From JACCXG01 sp963836735 (GTDB lineage: Bacteria > Acidobacteriota > Vicinamibacteria > Vicinamibacterales > 2-12-FULL-66-21), in assembly GCA_963836735.1 (NCBI GenBank), contig CAWIKP010000011.1:34491-98490 (forward strand): DNA of 64,000 nt, read 5' to 3'. The first letter of the stretch is position 1; each line of letters starts with the position of its first letter. The position numbers were made by a program, and so were the translations under genes. Under the pieces are notes generated by a model that was given only the letters and a program-made list of their open reading frames with translations, made no database searches and had not been told where the DNA came from. Of the stretch, positions 10,515-19,939 are shown piece by piece.

Positions 10515-12091
10515 CTAAATCTCTTCGTCGCTCGACGGGTTACACAGCGGGCGCGGCGCTTCCCATCTCGCACTGAGGCGCGAGACCGCGGGTAAGACGA
10601 TCAGGCCGGCACCAGCGGCGACTGTCTTGAACGGGAACAACAGGGCGCCGGTTGCCGGGTCGTACCAGTCGGCGGCCGTCCCTGGAAGGACGGCGGCAAA
10701 GAGTTCCGGGTACGGGATGAAATGCGGGATGCCAAGCAACGGCTCCCCGCCGCCGAGTCTCAGCAGCAGCGAGACGGCAAACGCCGCCATCGATCCAATC
10801 CGGTTCGCCCTGCTGTCGAAGAGCGCGAATACGAGCTGCGGAAACAGCAGGACGAACACCAGATCGCTCGTAAAGAACCAGAGCGCCTGGACGCTGCGGA
10901 CCTTCAGCGCGAAAGCGGCCGCCGCCGCGCCGAACAACAGGATCGACAGCCGGATGACCCGTGTCATCTGCGCCATCGTCAGCGATGGCCACAACAGACG
11001 CTTCAGGCAGTTCCAGCTCAGCATCGAGCCGGCCGACAGGATCGAGGAGCTGAAACTCGACGTCACCGCCCCGACGATCGCCGCCAGTCCAAGCATCCCG
11101 ACGAGCGGCGGCACCGCGTGAACGAACAACAGCGGCAGCGTTTCAGCCGGATTCGCTTGAAGGCGTGCAAGCGCATCCGCCGGCCAGGGATAGCTGAACG
11201 CCGCAATTCCCATGAGCAGCGGCGGCGCGGTGAAGCCGATCGTCAGCAGCCCCGACACGATCGACTGTCCGGCGGCCTTCGCTGGCGACGTGCACGACAG
11301 CACGCGCTGGAAGTAGCAGTTCCACGGAATGCCGCCGAGCATGAGCATCAGCGACACGTCCCACCAGGAGACGACCGCGGGCGTGGACCACATCCCACCG
11401 CCGGCGAACATCGCCGGCACGATGCCGTGCCCGTCCGGCCTCGCACTGCGCATAGTGCATCCAGCTCTGCTCGAGGCCGCCGGCGCCCTCGAGCGCGAAC
11501 GGCAGGGCGGCGGCCAGCCCGATCGCCACCAATCCGAGTTGGAAGACGTCCGTATACGCCACCGACCACATCCCGCCGAGCATCGTGTACAGCGGTGGTC
11601 ACGATGGCGGCCGTGAGGATCGCGGTGGTGAGGTTCATCCCGAGCAGGACATCGAACGCGGATCCGAGGGCGACCAGCAGCTCCGCACTCCAGAACAGCT
11701 CGCCCGCGAGAGCCGGCAGGAAAAGAATCGCGGCCCACCGTTTCCCGAAACGCGCCTCGAACGGATCGATGAGCGTGGTGAAGCCATGCCCTCGCATGGT
11801 CCGGGCGAAGAAAAGCCCGCCGAGAATCAGGCTGATGCCGAAGCAGAGGCCGCCCTGGATGCCAAGCTGAATAGACGACTTGTACGCCGCTTCGGCGGTG
11901 CCGAGCAGGTACCCGCCATCGACCCACGTGGCCGTCATCGTGAGCGCGGCCATCCACAGCGGCATCTGCCGCCCCGCGACGATGAGATCGGCTGCCGTGC
12001 CGTTCCTGGCCTTGCGCGACGCCAGCCAGCCCACCACCGTGAAGGCGGCGTACATCGCCACCACGGACACGACCGCGGGCGTCACCGGCAC
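10515..12091 (-). CDS. Sodium:solute symporter, high-affinity choline transporter-like
   Basis: SSS-family (SLC5) integral membrane symporter of about 525 aa. Similarity in style to CHT1-type choline transporters is seen in ADLIVAGRQMPLWMAALTMTATW, VDGGYLLGTAEAAYKSS and LGGMWSVAYTDVFQLG, with many membrane helices continuing to WFFTSDLVFVLLFPQLV. Frame changes are needed near 11590 and 11450; after those the helices continue (MFAGGGMWSTPAVVSWWDVSLMLM). Start ATG 12091. A 109-bp gap separates it from the RraA-like gene downstream. Choline as substrate is inferred from resemblance only; other SSS substrates are possible. Confidence 0.82.
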
Positions 12092-12341
12092 CGTCCGGGC
12101 TGTGAAGGGATTCGGGCGCCGGGCATGACGCGTGTATCAGAAACGCGCGCGATTAGGCCAGAGAACAGCCGGGGGTGTCAACCGCCGATCTCGCGTGTGA
12201 GGAGAGTTCAGGCGACACTGATTGCAATTCACCGGCATGAGTGCCACCCTACGCGCGCACCTCGCAAAGTCTGCCGGCCACGCCTTCACCAATAGTGAGT
12301 GGAGGACGGATAGCCCGTGGACGTCTGACGCGGAGGAAGCG

Positions 12342-12917
12342 ATGCAAGTGGCCACGTCCGATGATCGACACGTTCTCGGTGTCTACCAGGAAGTGTGCAG
12401 GAGCTATCACGCGGTGGACGACTTTCGAATGAAGCTCCTGGGGATTCTCCCGGTCACTTCGCTGGTGGGCATTTTCGGCCTCAGCACCAACGCCATCGTC
12501 GCGACTGAGGCCCACCACATGGCGAACCGCCTGGCAGGATTCATCGGGACGTTCGCCGCCATCTTCACGGCAGCCCTGTTCATCTACGAGATTCGCGGCA
12601 TCCTTCGATGTAGCGCTCTGATCCGGAGAGGGCAGAGTCTGGAGACCCGGTTGGGCGTCCACGGACAGTTCTGCGTGTGCGTCGAGGCACACGAGACGAA
12701 GAGGCAGGGGTTGTGGCTCGACCGGCTCGGCAGCTTCCTCGATGCCAAGCTCGCCGCCTGCCTGATCTACTCGTCGGTGATGTCCGCGTGGGTCTTCACC
12801 GGCCTGCATTTTGGCATGGGTTGGGAAGTGAAGAACTGTGCGCTGACCGCTGGCCTTTTCGGGATCGTCATGGGCATCGCAACGTTTCTGCTGGTGCGCA
12901 GGCTCGTGGCGGCATGA
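12342..12917 (+). CDS. Hypothetical four-helix membrane protein
   Basis: I do not recognise a named family. The product (191 aa from ATG 12342) has a charged N-terminus and about four membrane segments: LLGILPVTSLVGIFGL, LAGFIGTFAAIFTAALFIYEI, LAACLIYSSVMSAWVF and ALTAGLFGIVMGIATFLLV. ATG 12342 is chosen because GGAGG lies 5 bases before it; in-frame upstream starts at 12237 (ATG) and 12222 (TTG) have no ribosome site and would add a hydrophilic extension. A strong hairpin follows the stop at 12961. It is transcribed divergently from the symporter. Confidence 0.7.
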   Translation: MQVATSDDRHVLGVYQEVCRSYHAVDDFRMKLLGILPVTSLVGIFGLSTNAIVATEAHHMANRLAGFIGTFAAIFTAALFIYEIRGILRCSALIRRGQSLETRLGVHGQFCVCVEAHETKRQGLWLDRLGSFLDAKLAACLIYSSVMSAWVFTGLHFGMGWEVKNCALTAGLFGIVMGIATFLLVRRLVAA

Positions 12918-12960
12918 GGCGACACGAACGGTCGGGTTCTCTCCGGCGCACTGACACGTC

Positions 12961-13006
12961 GGCGACCGTCAGCTCCCGGGATGTCTGACGGTCGCCCGCA
13001 CGTTTT
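12961..13006 (+). terminator. Rho-independent-like terminator
   Basis: A perfect 12-bp inverted repeat (GGCGACCGTCAG / CTGACGGTCGCC, arms 12961-12972 and 12985-12996) with a 12-base loop, followed after a few bases by GTTTT. It lies 44 bp after the stop of the membrane-protein gene and before the tail of the convergent minus-strand gene. Confidence 0.7.
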
Positions 13007-13105
13007 ACCGGTCAAGTCTGGCTTTGTCGATTCGGTATCAGGCGTGTGAACAGGACGTCAATTCTTTCGCCGGCCCGGAAGTCGCTTCGTTTCCACTTCG
13101 CGCGG

Positions 13106-13495
13106 CTACGCGCTTCGCAACGAGCGCGCGATGAGCCCCAGCCCGCCGAACAGCAGACCGAGCATCACGATCGTGTTGAACAGGCTGGTCTGGCGGAAGT
13201 AGATGTCCATGTTCATGAGGACCCCCGCCAGGATGATCGCGGCTCCGACGCTCGTGAGGAGCCAGCCGACCACCGACCTGCCGTTGTAGAAGAGGAACGC
13301 GATCCCGATCAGCAGCGGCAGCAGCGTCAGGCCGAATCCGCCGTACTGCCCGAACCGCCAGAACGACGTCGTGACCTGCACCTGGTTCAGGATCAGATAG
13401 CCGCCGACGGCGGCCATGATCAGGCCGGCAAAGAACTGGCCGATGCCGCCGGGCGTCCCGCCTGCCCCTGGCCGTTCACGTGATGAGGTCGACAC
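13106..13495 (-). CDS. Small conserved-type membrane protein
   Basis: 129-aa protein with a Gly/Pro-rich head and four hydrophobic segments (FFAGLIMAAVGGYLIL, FGLTLLPLLIGIAFLFY, VGWLLTSVGAAIILAGVLM, LFNTIVMLGLLFGGLGLIA). No enzyme motif is visible and I cannot name a family with confidence. Its start lies only 20 bp from that of a divergent membrane-protein gene, so the two must share or overlap promoter elements. Confidence 0.7.
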   Translation of the reverse strand: MSTSSRERPGAGGTPGGIGQFFAGLIMAAVGGYLILNQVQVTTSFWRFGQYGGFGLTLLPLLIGIAFLFYNGRSVVGWLLTSVGAAIILAGVLMNMDIYFRQTSLFNTIVMLGLLFGGLGLIARSLRSA

Positions 13496-13515
13496 GGCTG
13501 AGAGAATAGCAGTTC

Positions 13516-14070
13516 GTGCCGCTCCTGTTCCTGCCCCTGCTGATCGTGCTCGCGCTGGCCACCGTTGTGGCGCTGATCCCGCTCTCGCTCGTCCAGCGCT
13601 ACCGCGTTGGCACCTCGCGACAGCGTGCGCGTGGGTGGCTGGCCACGATCAACCTCACAGGTCTCGCGCTCTCGGCCGTGCTCTTCCTGACAAGCGCGGC
13701 GCTCACCACCCTCTGGATTCCCGGTGCCCTGACCTACGCCGCCGGCGGTCTGGGTGCCGGTCTCGTGCTGGGCATCGTCGGCCTGTGGCTGACGCGGTGG
13801 GAGGCTTCCACGGATGCCCTTCACTACACCCCAAACCGGCTGCTCGTCCTGGGCATGATGCTGATCGTCGGCTCGAGAGTGCTCTATGGACTCTGGCGGG
13901 CATGGGAAAGCTGGAGCGCCGGCCTCCGCGGCGAATCCTGGCTGGTCGACGCCGGAGTCCGGGAGTCGATGGCTGCCGGCGCGGTGGTCCTCGGGTACTG
14001 CCTGGCGTACTGGACCGGCGTGCGCCGGCGATACCGGCGCCACGCCGCGCGTCGCCTGCGGAGGATGTGA
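13516..14070 (+). CDS. Hypothetical membrane protein (CcdC/DUF1453-like in layout)
   Basis: 184-aa integral membrane protein with a GTG start at 13516. Hydrophobic segments are LLFLPLLIVLALATVVALIPL, an INLTGLALSAVLFLTSAAL helix, LTYAAGGLGAGLVLGIVGLWL, LLVLGMMLIVGSRVLYGLW and a last one before an Arg-rich tail (RRRYRRHAARRLRRM). The layout recalls DUF1453/CcdC-like proteins but this is weak. It is divergent from the preceding gene with 20 bp between starts. Confidence 0.65.
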   Translation: MPLLFLPLLIVLALATVVALIPLSLVQRYRVGTSRQRARGWLATINLTGLALSAVLFLTSAALTTLWIPGALTYAAGGLGAGLVLGIVGLWLTRWEASTDALHYTPNRLLVLGMMLIVGSRVLYGLWRAWESWSAGLRGESWLVDAGVRESMAAGAVVLGYCLAYWTGVRRRYRRHAARRLRRM

Positions 14071-14114
14071 CACGGGCAAAGGATCGCGACCGCTGGAGGG
14101 CGTAGACTTCCCCG

Positions 14115-15762
14115 ATGCGCACGCCGATCTGTCTGGTCCCCGCGCTGGCCGTGGCGGTCCTCGCTGCCGGCCCGGCCGCACAATCCAGCCCGCCCGCTCC
14201 CGCGAGCACCGAGGCGGCCAACGCCCGCCGCTTCGAGCGCGCGGTGAATGCCTCCCACCGCGTCCTTCAGGCGTGGCTGAACCATGCCGACCCCGAGACG
14301 CTGCTGCTGCCCGATTACCCCGCTGTCGATCGAGGCAAGTGGATCTACACGCCGCACAATTCCGGCGCCGATCTCTATCCTTATCTGATCCTGACCGCGC
14401 AGCTGACGGCCCGGGACCTCTATGACGGCCGGCTGATGGAGATGCTGCGCAACGAGGTGCGCCACACCACGGTACAGCGATCGATCCCCGGCAATCTCAC
14501 GCTTGCGGATCACAAAGTCGGGACCGGCGAGCTTCTTCGGCGCCGCCGAGTATGCGAAAGACGGCCTGATCGCGGTCACGGAATACCTCGGTCGCACGCC
14601 ATGGTTCTATCGGATGGTCGACATGATCGCGGACGCGATGACCGACGCCGCCGTGCCTTCCCGGTTCGGCGCGCTGCCCGCGTCGGACGCCGAGACCAAC
14701 GGCGACTACCTCCAGGCGCTGGTCCGCCTCGCCACGATGACCGGTGACCGGCGGTTCCTGGACTGGGCCCGGCGGATCGGCGACGCGTACGTCGAAGAAG
14801 TCCTGCCCGGCAGCGGCGGCGTTCCGGGCTACAAGTGGGACTTCCAGACCCACTCCGGCGAGCGGCGGCTCCGCTTGCGCGACCACGGCAATGAAACGAT
14901 TGTCGGCCTGGCCATGTTGTTCGCGCTCGAGCATCAGCTCGGCTCGCCCCGCGCCGAGAGCTATCGTCCGGTGATCCAGCGCATGCTGGATCGCGTGCTC
15001 GCATCGGCCAATCCCGACGGCCTGCTGTACAACGAGGTGAACGTCGACACCCTGCAGCCTGTCGAGCGGAACCTGTCTGACAACTGGGGGTACGTGTACG
15101 GCGCCGTCTACACCTACTACATGGTCACCGGCGAGACCCGCTACCGCGACGAGGTCCGCCGCGTCCTGCGCGGGCTGCCGAAATACCGCAAGTACGTCTG
15201 GGAGCCGCGCAACGTCGCGGCGCTGCCGCTCGGCTCGTTCGACGGATACGCCGACACCATCGAGAGCGCCATCTACCTCGCCGCGCGGGAGCCTGTGCCG
15301 GAAGCGCTCGATTGGATCGAATCGGAGATGGACGTGATGCTGGGGATGCAGCGTGCCGACGGCCATCTCGAAGATTGGTACGGGGAGGGCAACTTCAACC
15401 GCACCGCGCTGCTCTATGCCTACATGCAGAGCCAGGGGGTCCGCCCCGAGCGGTGGCAGCCAGGCATCGGCGTCGGCGCCACGCGCGACGGCGCGAGGCT
15501 CCGACTGCACCTGGCGATGGACGGACCGCGCCGGATCCAGTTCGACTTCGCCCGCCACCGGCGGGTATTGAACTTCGCGCAGAATTACGTGCGCTTGAAC
15601 GAATTCCCCGAGTGGTTCACCGTCGACGAGAACCACCTCTATCGCCTGCGCGGTGGGCGGACCGAGCACCTCAGGCTGGGCGCCGAATTGATTGCCGGCG
15701 TGGTCCTGACCCCGGGCGACTGGGTCGTCGAACCGATCGGAGATCCGCCCTATGCCCGGTGA
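14115..15762 (+). CDS. Secreted alpha/alpha-toroid glycan-active-type protein
   Basis: Exported protein of about 548 aa: signal peptide (ICLVPALAVAVLAAGPAAQ), then repeated helical hairpins typical of six-hairpin glycosidase/lyase folds, e.g. KWDFQTHSGERRLRLRDHGN, DNWGYVYGAVYTYYMVTGE and GYADTIESAIYLAAREP. A frame change near 14527 joins LADHKVGTG to SFFGAAEYAKDGLIAV. No catalytic pair can be assigned by eye, so the enzyme class (hydrolase, lyase or epimerase) is left open. The xylose-binding lipoprotein gene follows 51 bp later on the same strand, which supports a carbohydrate role. Confidence 0.7.
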
Positions 15763-15813
15763 TACACTGCGCCACCAGCCAGTCGATCTCGACACCACAA
15801 GAGAGGCGGTCCT

Positions 15814-16854
15814 ATGACCGGGTACAGAGTCCTCGTCATTGGCATGCTCGCGGGCATCCTCGTCGCGTGCGGCACATCGCAGGAGGGGACCAGGAAACCA
15901 CAGCAGGAGCCACGACCGAAGATTGGCCTGCTGATGGACACGCTCAAAGAAGGCGAACGCTGGCAACGCGACCGCGACCTGTTCCTCGAGCGCGCCAAGG
16001 AGCTGCGCGCCGAAGTGCTCGTCGAGTCGGCCGAGGGCGATGCGGCAAAGCAGGAGCAGCTCGCCGAATCGCTGCTCGAACGTGGGGTGCAGGCCCTGGT
16101 AGTCGTGCCGCACAACGCCGAAGCCGCCGGCGCGATCGTGGCGGCCGCCAAGAAGCGATCCGTCGGCGTGATCAGCTACGACCGGCTCATCCTCAAGGCT
16201 GACATCGATCTCTACTTGTCGTACGACAACCGGATGGTCGGCCAGCAGGAGGCGCAGTTCCTGCGGAACCGGGCGCCGAAGGGAAACTACATCCTGATCG
16301 GCGGCGCGCCCACCGATCACAACGCGAAGCTGATTCGTGAGGGGCAGATGGCGGCGCTCGAAGACGCCATCAAGCGCGGCGACATCAAGATCGTCGGCGA
16401 TCCGTGGGCGGAAGACTGGCAGGCCGGGGCCGCGATGAACCTGACCGAGGCGGCGCTCAAGAAAGCCAACAACCAGGTGGTCGCGGTCGTCGCCTCGAAC
16501 GACGTGACCGCAGGCGGCGCGATTCAGGCGCTGGAGAAGCTGGGCCTCGCCGGCAAGGTCCTGGTGTCGGGTCAGGACGCCAACCTCGACGCCATTCGTC
16601 GAATCGTGGCGGGCACCCAGGCGATGACGGTCTACAAGCCGCTGCGGCCGCTCGCCCGCGAGGCCGCGCAGTCGGCGGTGCAGATGGCCAAGGGTGAGAA
16701 GGTCGAGGGCACGTCAACCATCGACAACGGCCTGAAGGAAGTGCAGGCGGTCCTGTGGAATCCGGTCCTCATCCACAAGGACACGATTCCGATCCTGATT
16801 AACGACCGGTTCTATACGAAGGAACAGGTGTACGGGGCCGGCACGAAGAAGTGA
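15814..16854 (+). CDS. xylF: D-xylose-binding ABC transporter lipoprotein
   Basis: Periplasmic-binding-protein-like sugar receptor, 346 aa. A lipobox (ILVACGTS, Cys near residue 20) indicates lipidation, unlike the soluble E. coli XylF. Family hallmarks run through the length: LKEGERWQRDRDLFLERAKE, GDAAKQEQLAESLLERGVQ, ISYDRLILKADIDLYLSYDN, GGAPTDHNAKLIREGQM, VVASNDVTAGGAIQALEKLG and GQDANLDAIRRIVAGTQAM. GAGAGG precedes the ATG. No xylG or xylH follows; the next gene is convergent osmC, so the permease and ATPase must be elsewhere or the receptor serves another purpose. Other sugars cannot be excluded. Confidence 0.92.
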   Translation: MTGYRVLVIGMLAGILVACGTSQEGTRKPQQEPRPKIGLLMDTLKEGERWQRDRDLFLERAKELRAEVLVESAEGDAAKQEQLAESLLERGVQALVVVPHNAEAAGAIVAAAKKRSVGVISYDRLILKADIDLYLSYDNRMVGQQEAQFLRNRAPKGNYILIGGAPTDHNAKLIREGQMAALEDAIKRGDIKIVGDPWAEDWQAGAAMNLTEAALKKANNQVVAVVASNDVTAGGAIQALEKLGLAGKVLVSGQDANLDAIRRIVAGTQAMTVYKPLRPLAREAAQSAVQMAKGEKVEGTSTIDNGLKEVQAVLWNPVLIHKDTIPILINDRFYTKEQVYGAGTKK

Positions 16855-16884
16855 GAATCAGCGACAGCCGCTGACACTTACAAG

Positions 16885-16908
16885 AGGTAAGGAGGTTCCT
16901 CCTTACCT
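16885..16908. terminator. Bidirectional terminator-like hairpin
   Basis: Perfect inverted repeat AGGTAAGGAGG-TT-CCTCCTTACCT between the convergent xylF-like and osmC genes. There is no long T tract on either side, so it may act as a transcript end stabiliser rather than a classic terminator. Confidence 0.55.
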
Positions 16909-16959
16909 CCTATCCTCCTGTAGAAGTGCTCTTGACCCGCGGCTGCCGTCCGAAGGGAC

Positions 16960-17400
16960 CTACCGGACCTCGGTCTCCAGCTCGATCTGCAGCGAGCCGC
17001 GCAGCGCGTTCGAGATCGGGCACTTGCTCTCCGCCTCGCGGGCGACCTCGTTGAACTGGCCCTTGTCGATGCCCTGCAGGTTCTCCGCGACCACCTTCAG
17101 CTTCGAGGTCGTCAGCTTGATCCCCGCGTCGCCTTTGTCGGCCACGATCGTTGCGGTGACGATCGTGTGGCCGATCGAGCCGCCCTTGCGACCGACGGTG
17201 GCGTTGAGCGCCATCGCGTAGCACGACGCGTGCGAGGCCGCCATCAGCTCTTCCGGGCTGGTGTTGCCGGCCGGGTCGCCAATCCGCGACGGGAACGACA
17301 CCGGCAGTGAGAACGCGCCGCTGCCCGCCTTGGCGGTGCCCTTGCCTTCCATGATCGGACCGGTCCAGTCCACTTCTACGCTTCGAGAAAAGGTCGCCAT
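16960..17400 (-). CDS. OsmC family peroxiredoxin
   Basis: 146-aa OsmC-type thiol peroxidase, cytosolic, presumed to reduce organic hydroperoxides. Both reactive cysteines are present in their usual settings: HASCYAMAL near mid-protein and ESKCPISNAL near the C-terminus. The opening ATFSRSVEVDWTG and FPSRIGDPAGNTSPEELMAA match OsmC rather than Ohr. ATG 17400 has GGAG about 11 bases upstream; an in-frame TTG at 17415 would add five residues. It is followed 27 bp upstream on the same strand by a membrane-protein gene whose stop is at 17428. Confidence 0.93.
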   Translation of the reverse strand: MATFSRSVEVDWTGPIMEGKGTAKAGSGAFSLPVSFPSRIGDPAGNTSPEELMAASHASCYAMALNATVGRKGGSIGHTIVTATIVADKGDAGIKLTTSKLKVVAENLQGIDKGQFNEVAREAESKCPISNALRGSLQIELETEVR

Positions 17401-17427
17401 TTCACTGAGCTCCAATCGAAAAACACG

Positions 17428-18026
17428 TCACTTCTTGTCTTTTGCCGTGACGGCCAGCTGTACGAGCACGCCGATCGCGCCGAGAACGACAGCTGCGGTC
17501 GCGTCCCAGGAGGTGTTCGGCATCGGGTCGAGTGGGTAAACGCGATACACCGCCCGGGTGGCCGCCTGTGCCGCGCCGGGATCCCCAGCAGCGCGGCCGC
17601 GCCCACCAGCGCTGTCTGCGCACCGCCGAACGCCGTAGCGATGATGATGACATACCGCTGCAGCGCCAGCGCAGCGAGTGCGCCGGCCACGGAGAACAGG
17701 ATCAGCATCATCACGCCGGGCTCCGACTTGAGCGCGGCGAAGACCATGTGCGCCACCGCCGCGCCGATACCGGCGCCGAGCAGTGCCACGCCCGCGAAAT
17801 ACGCCACGAGCAGAATCAGCGCCCCGATGATTCCGCCGGCGATCCAGCTGACCACCATCCAGAACGTTTGCTCCGTTCCCATGAAGGAGCTCGCGAGCAG
17901 CACGCCAAGGATGAATCCGTAGATCGCAAGGACGACCCTGAACACCCGATACCCGGCGAAGCACGCAAGGAGGCCGCCCAGCAGGAGGATGATCGCTGCC
18001 GGTGTCTGAAACGTCGCGGGAAGCAT
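17428..18026 (-). CDS. DUF4203-like multi-helix membrane protein
   Basis: About 200-aa integral membrane protein resembling the TM7S3/TMEM198 (DUF4203) group: repeated short helices such as AAIILLLGGLLACFAGYRVF, VVLAIYGFILGVLLAS, GIIGALILLVAYFAGVALLG and MMLILFSVAGALAALAL. The C-terminus is reached by a frame change near 17575, giving a final helix AAVVLGAIGVLVQLAV and the tail TAKDKK. Function unknown; it lies just upstream of osmC and could be cotranscribed. Confidence 0.72.
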
Positions 18027-18100
18027 GAAGGGCTGATTATATCGGCCACTGTCGTCCGCGGGCTGCGAGCCGCGAGCCCGCGAACCCGCGATCAGACTCT

Positions 18101-18118
18101 ATAACGGGTATTCGTTAT
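18101..18118. promoter_or_regulatory. Palindrome upstream of the LPG-synthase-type gene
   Basis: ATAACG-GGTATT-CGTTAT is a perfect 6-bp-arm inverted repeat, AT-rich in a GC-rich setting, centred 17 bp before the chosen GTG start at 18127. It could be an operator or part of a promoter. This is by position and symmetry only. Confidence 0.35.
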
Positions 18119-18126
18119 CATTGCCC

Positions 18127-19194
18127 GTGCTCCCCGCTCAGCGCCGTTCGGTCTTCGCCATCGCGACGACCGGTGTTGGCATCCTGCTCCTGATCTGGAT
18201 CGTCTGGAATGCCGGGCCGCAGCAGATCTGGAGCGACCTTCGGCAGATCGGCTGGGGACTCGCGGCGATCATCGCCATCGCCGGCCTCCGCTTCGCGGTG
18301 CGCGCGGCGGCGTGGATCCAGTGCCTCGAGGCGCCGCATGCGCTTCGATTCTCCGACGCGTTCGTGGCCGTCGTCTGCGGCGACGCGCTCGGCAATGCGA
18401 CCCCGCTCGGGCCGCTGGTGAGCGAGCCCGCGAAGGTCGGGTTCGTCAGGGACCGCGTGCCGCTCGGCGTCGCGTTCACCGCGCTGGCGATCGAAAACCT
18501 CTTCTACACGCTGTCGGTTGCCGCCGTGATTGCCGCCGGGACTATCGCGCTGCTGCTGCGCGGTGGGCTCGAGCACGAACTGCTGCTCGCCGCCGAGCTC
18601 GGGATCGTGCTGGTGCTGACGATGTATGCGGTGGCGGCGTGGGCGCTGCTCCGGCGGCCTGCGTTGATCAGCCGGACGATCGGCGTCGCGAGCCGGCTCG
18701 TGCCCTGGGCGCACCTCGATGCCCGGCTCGAGAAAATCCGCCGGCTCGAGCAGGACATCTACACCTTCGCCAGGCGACGGCCCGGCTCCGCCGCGATGCT
18801 GGTTGCGACCGAGCTCACGTTCCACGCGCTCGGGGTTGCCGAAGTCTACCTGACGCTGTGGATGCTGCTCGACCTGGCGCCGCCGCTGGTCACGTCGTTC
18901 ATCCTCGAGACCGCGAACCGCCTCATCATCGTGCTGTTCAAGTTCGTGCCGATGCAGCAGCCCGGCTTGAACGAGGCAGGAACGGTCCTCGTCGCACAGG
19001 CGCTCGGGCTGAGCAAGCAGGTCGCCAGCACGCTGGCGATCGTGCGGCGCGCACGAATGCTGTTCTGGCAGTTCGTCGGCACAGCCCTGCTGATTCGCCA
19101 CGGCGTGACCACGCGCCGCATCCTGCACGATCGCGAACTGAACGAACAGCGCGTGCATCAGCTCAGTACGCGGTCCACTCGCCCGACCGATTGA
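18127..19194 (+). CDS. Lysylphosphatidylglycerol synthase TM-region (UPF0104-like) membrane protein
   Basis: About 355-aa integral membrane protein of the LPG_synthase_TM / UPF0104 type, often found in lipid and hopanoid modification loci. Seen: several helices (FAIATTGVGILLLIWIVW; LLLAAELGIVLVLTMYAVAAW), the conserved-looking GDALGNATPLGPLVSEPAKV segment and the late motif KFVPMQQPGLNEAG followed by ALGLSKQVASTLAIVRRARM. No aminoacyl-transferase domain is attached. Start GTG 18127; a TTG at 18121 is also in frame and neither has a clear ribosome site. Lipid-flippase-like or regulatory roles are possible. Confidence 0.8.
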   Translation: MLPAQRRSVFAIATTGVGILLLIWIVWNAGPQQIWSDLRQIGWGLAAIIAIAGLRFAVRAAAWIQCLEAPHALRFSDAFVAVVCGDALGNATPLGPLVSEPAKVGFVRDRVPLGVAFTALAIENLFYTLSVAAVIAAGTIALLLRGGLEHELLLAAELGIVLVLTMYAVAAWALLRRPALISRTIGVASRLVPWAHLDARLEKIRRLEQDIYTFARRRPGSAAMLVATELTFHALGVAEVYLTLWMLLDLAPPLVTSFILETANRLIIVLFKFVPMQQPGLNEAGTVLVAQALGLSKQVASTLAIVRRARMLFWQFVGTALLIRHGVTTRRILHDRELNEQRVHQLSTRSTRPTD

Positions 19195-19302
19195 GCCGAT
19201 TCCTCCCTCAACGGCGTCTTGGGCCATAGAACACCCGCACTGCGACTACCTCCAACAAGCCAGTTGGCGGCCTTTCACCCCGTTGTACGACGGTTTTCCC
19301 TT

Positions 19303-19339
19303 GGGAGTTGGATTGTTGGGAGTTGGGAGTTGGGAGTTG
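19303..19339 (+). repeat. Heptamer GGGAGTT short tandem repeat
   Basis: Units of GGGAGTT begin at 19303, 19318, 19325 and 19332; the last three are in perfect 7-bp tandem. It sits between convergent genes and has no coding potential. Confidence 0.85.
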
Positions 19340-19342
19340 ATG

Positions 19343-19939
19343 TTATACCTCCCGCCTACCCTCCATCGCCTTGTGCATGGTGACCTCGTCGGCGTACTCG
19401 AGGTCGCTGCCGACCGGCACGCCCATCGCGATGCGGGTCACGCGCACGCCGAGCGGCTTCAGCAGCTTGGCCAGGTAGATCGCGGTCGCCTCGCCTTCGA
19501 CGTTGGGGTTGGTGGCCAGGATCACTTCCTCGACCGCGCCATTCCCCACGCGTGCCAGGAGCTCACGGATCTTCAGGTCGTCCGGGCCGACCCCATGCAG
19601 CGGTGACAGCGCACCCATCAGCACGTGGTAGGTGCCGTGGAAGTCGCGGGTCTTCTCGATCGCGGTGACGTTCTCCGGCTCCTCGACCACGCAGATCAGC
19701 CGGTGGTCGCGGCTCGGGTGGGTGCAGAAGTAGCAGGGATCGGAGTCGGTGATGTTGCTGCAGACCGAGCAGTAGGTGACCCGGTCCTTGACGTCGCGCA
19801 TCGCCTCGATCAGGCGCTCGACTTCTTCCCGCGGCGTTTTCAGGATGTGGAAGGCGAGCCGGCCGGCGCTCTTGGCGCCGATGCCGGGCAGCCGCTGAAG
19901 CTGCTCGATCAGCTTCGTGAGCGGATCGGGCCGGCTCAT
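19343..19939 (-). CDS. recR: Recombination protein RecR
   Basis: 198-aa recombination mediator that acts with RecO/RecF in loading RecA at gaps. Seen: helix-hairpin-helix LQRLPGIGAKSAGRLAFHIL, the four-cysteine zinc finger (CSVCSNITDSDPCYFCTHP), and the Toprim domain with VVEEPENVTAIEKTRDFHG and ATNPNVEGEATAIYLAKLL. Full family length. Its ATG shares one base with the ybaB stop (TGATG), so translation is coupled. It is the last gene of the SRP RNA-dnaX-ybaB-recR block, an order also known in Bacillus. Confidence 0.98.
   Translation of the reverse strand: MSRPDPLTKLIEQLQRLPGIGAKSAGRLAFHILKTPREEVERLIEAMRDVKDRVTYCSVCSNITDSDPCYFCTHPSRDHRLICVVEEPENVTAIEKTRDFHGTYHVLMGALSPLHGVGPDDLKIRELLARVGNGAVEEVILATNPNVEGEATAIYLAKLLKPLGVRVTRIAMGVPVGSDLEYADEVTMHKAMEGRREV

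Noticed and set aside
14497..16320. Long open frame on the minus strand, 607 codons
   Set aside because: Antisense to the toroid and XylF genes, which have clear family motifs and starts; the antisense frame has low-complexity Arg/His/Gly content and no motif.
18118..19227. 369-codon minus-strand frame opposite the LPG-synthase gene
   Set aside because: No family signal, while the plus-strand protein has membrane segments and conserved motifs.
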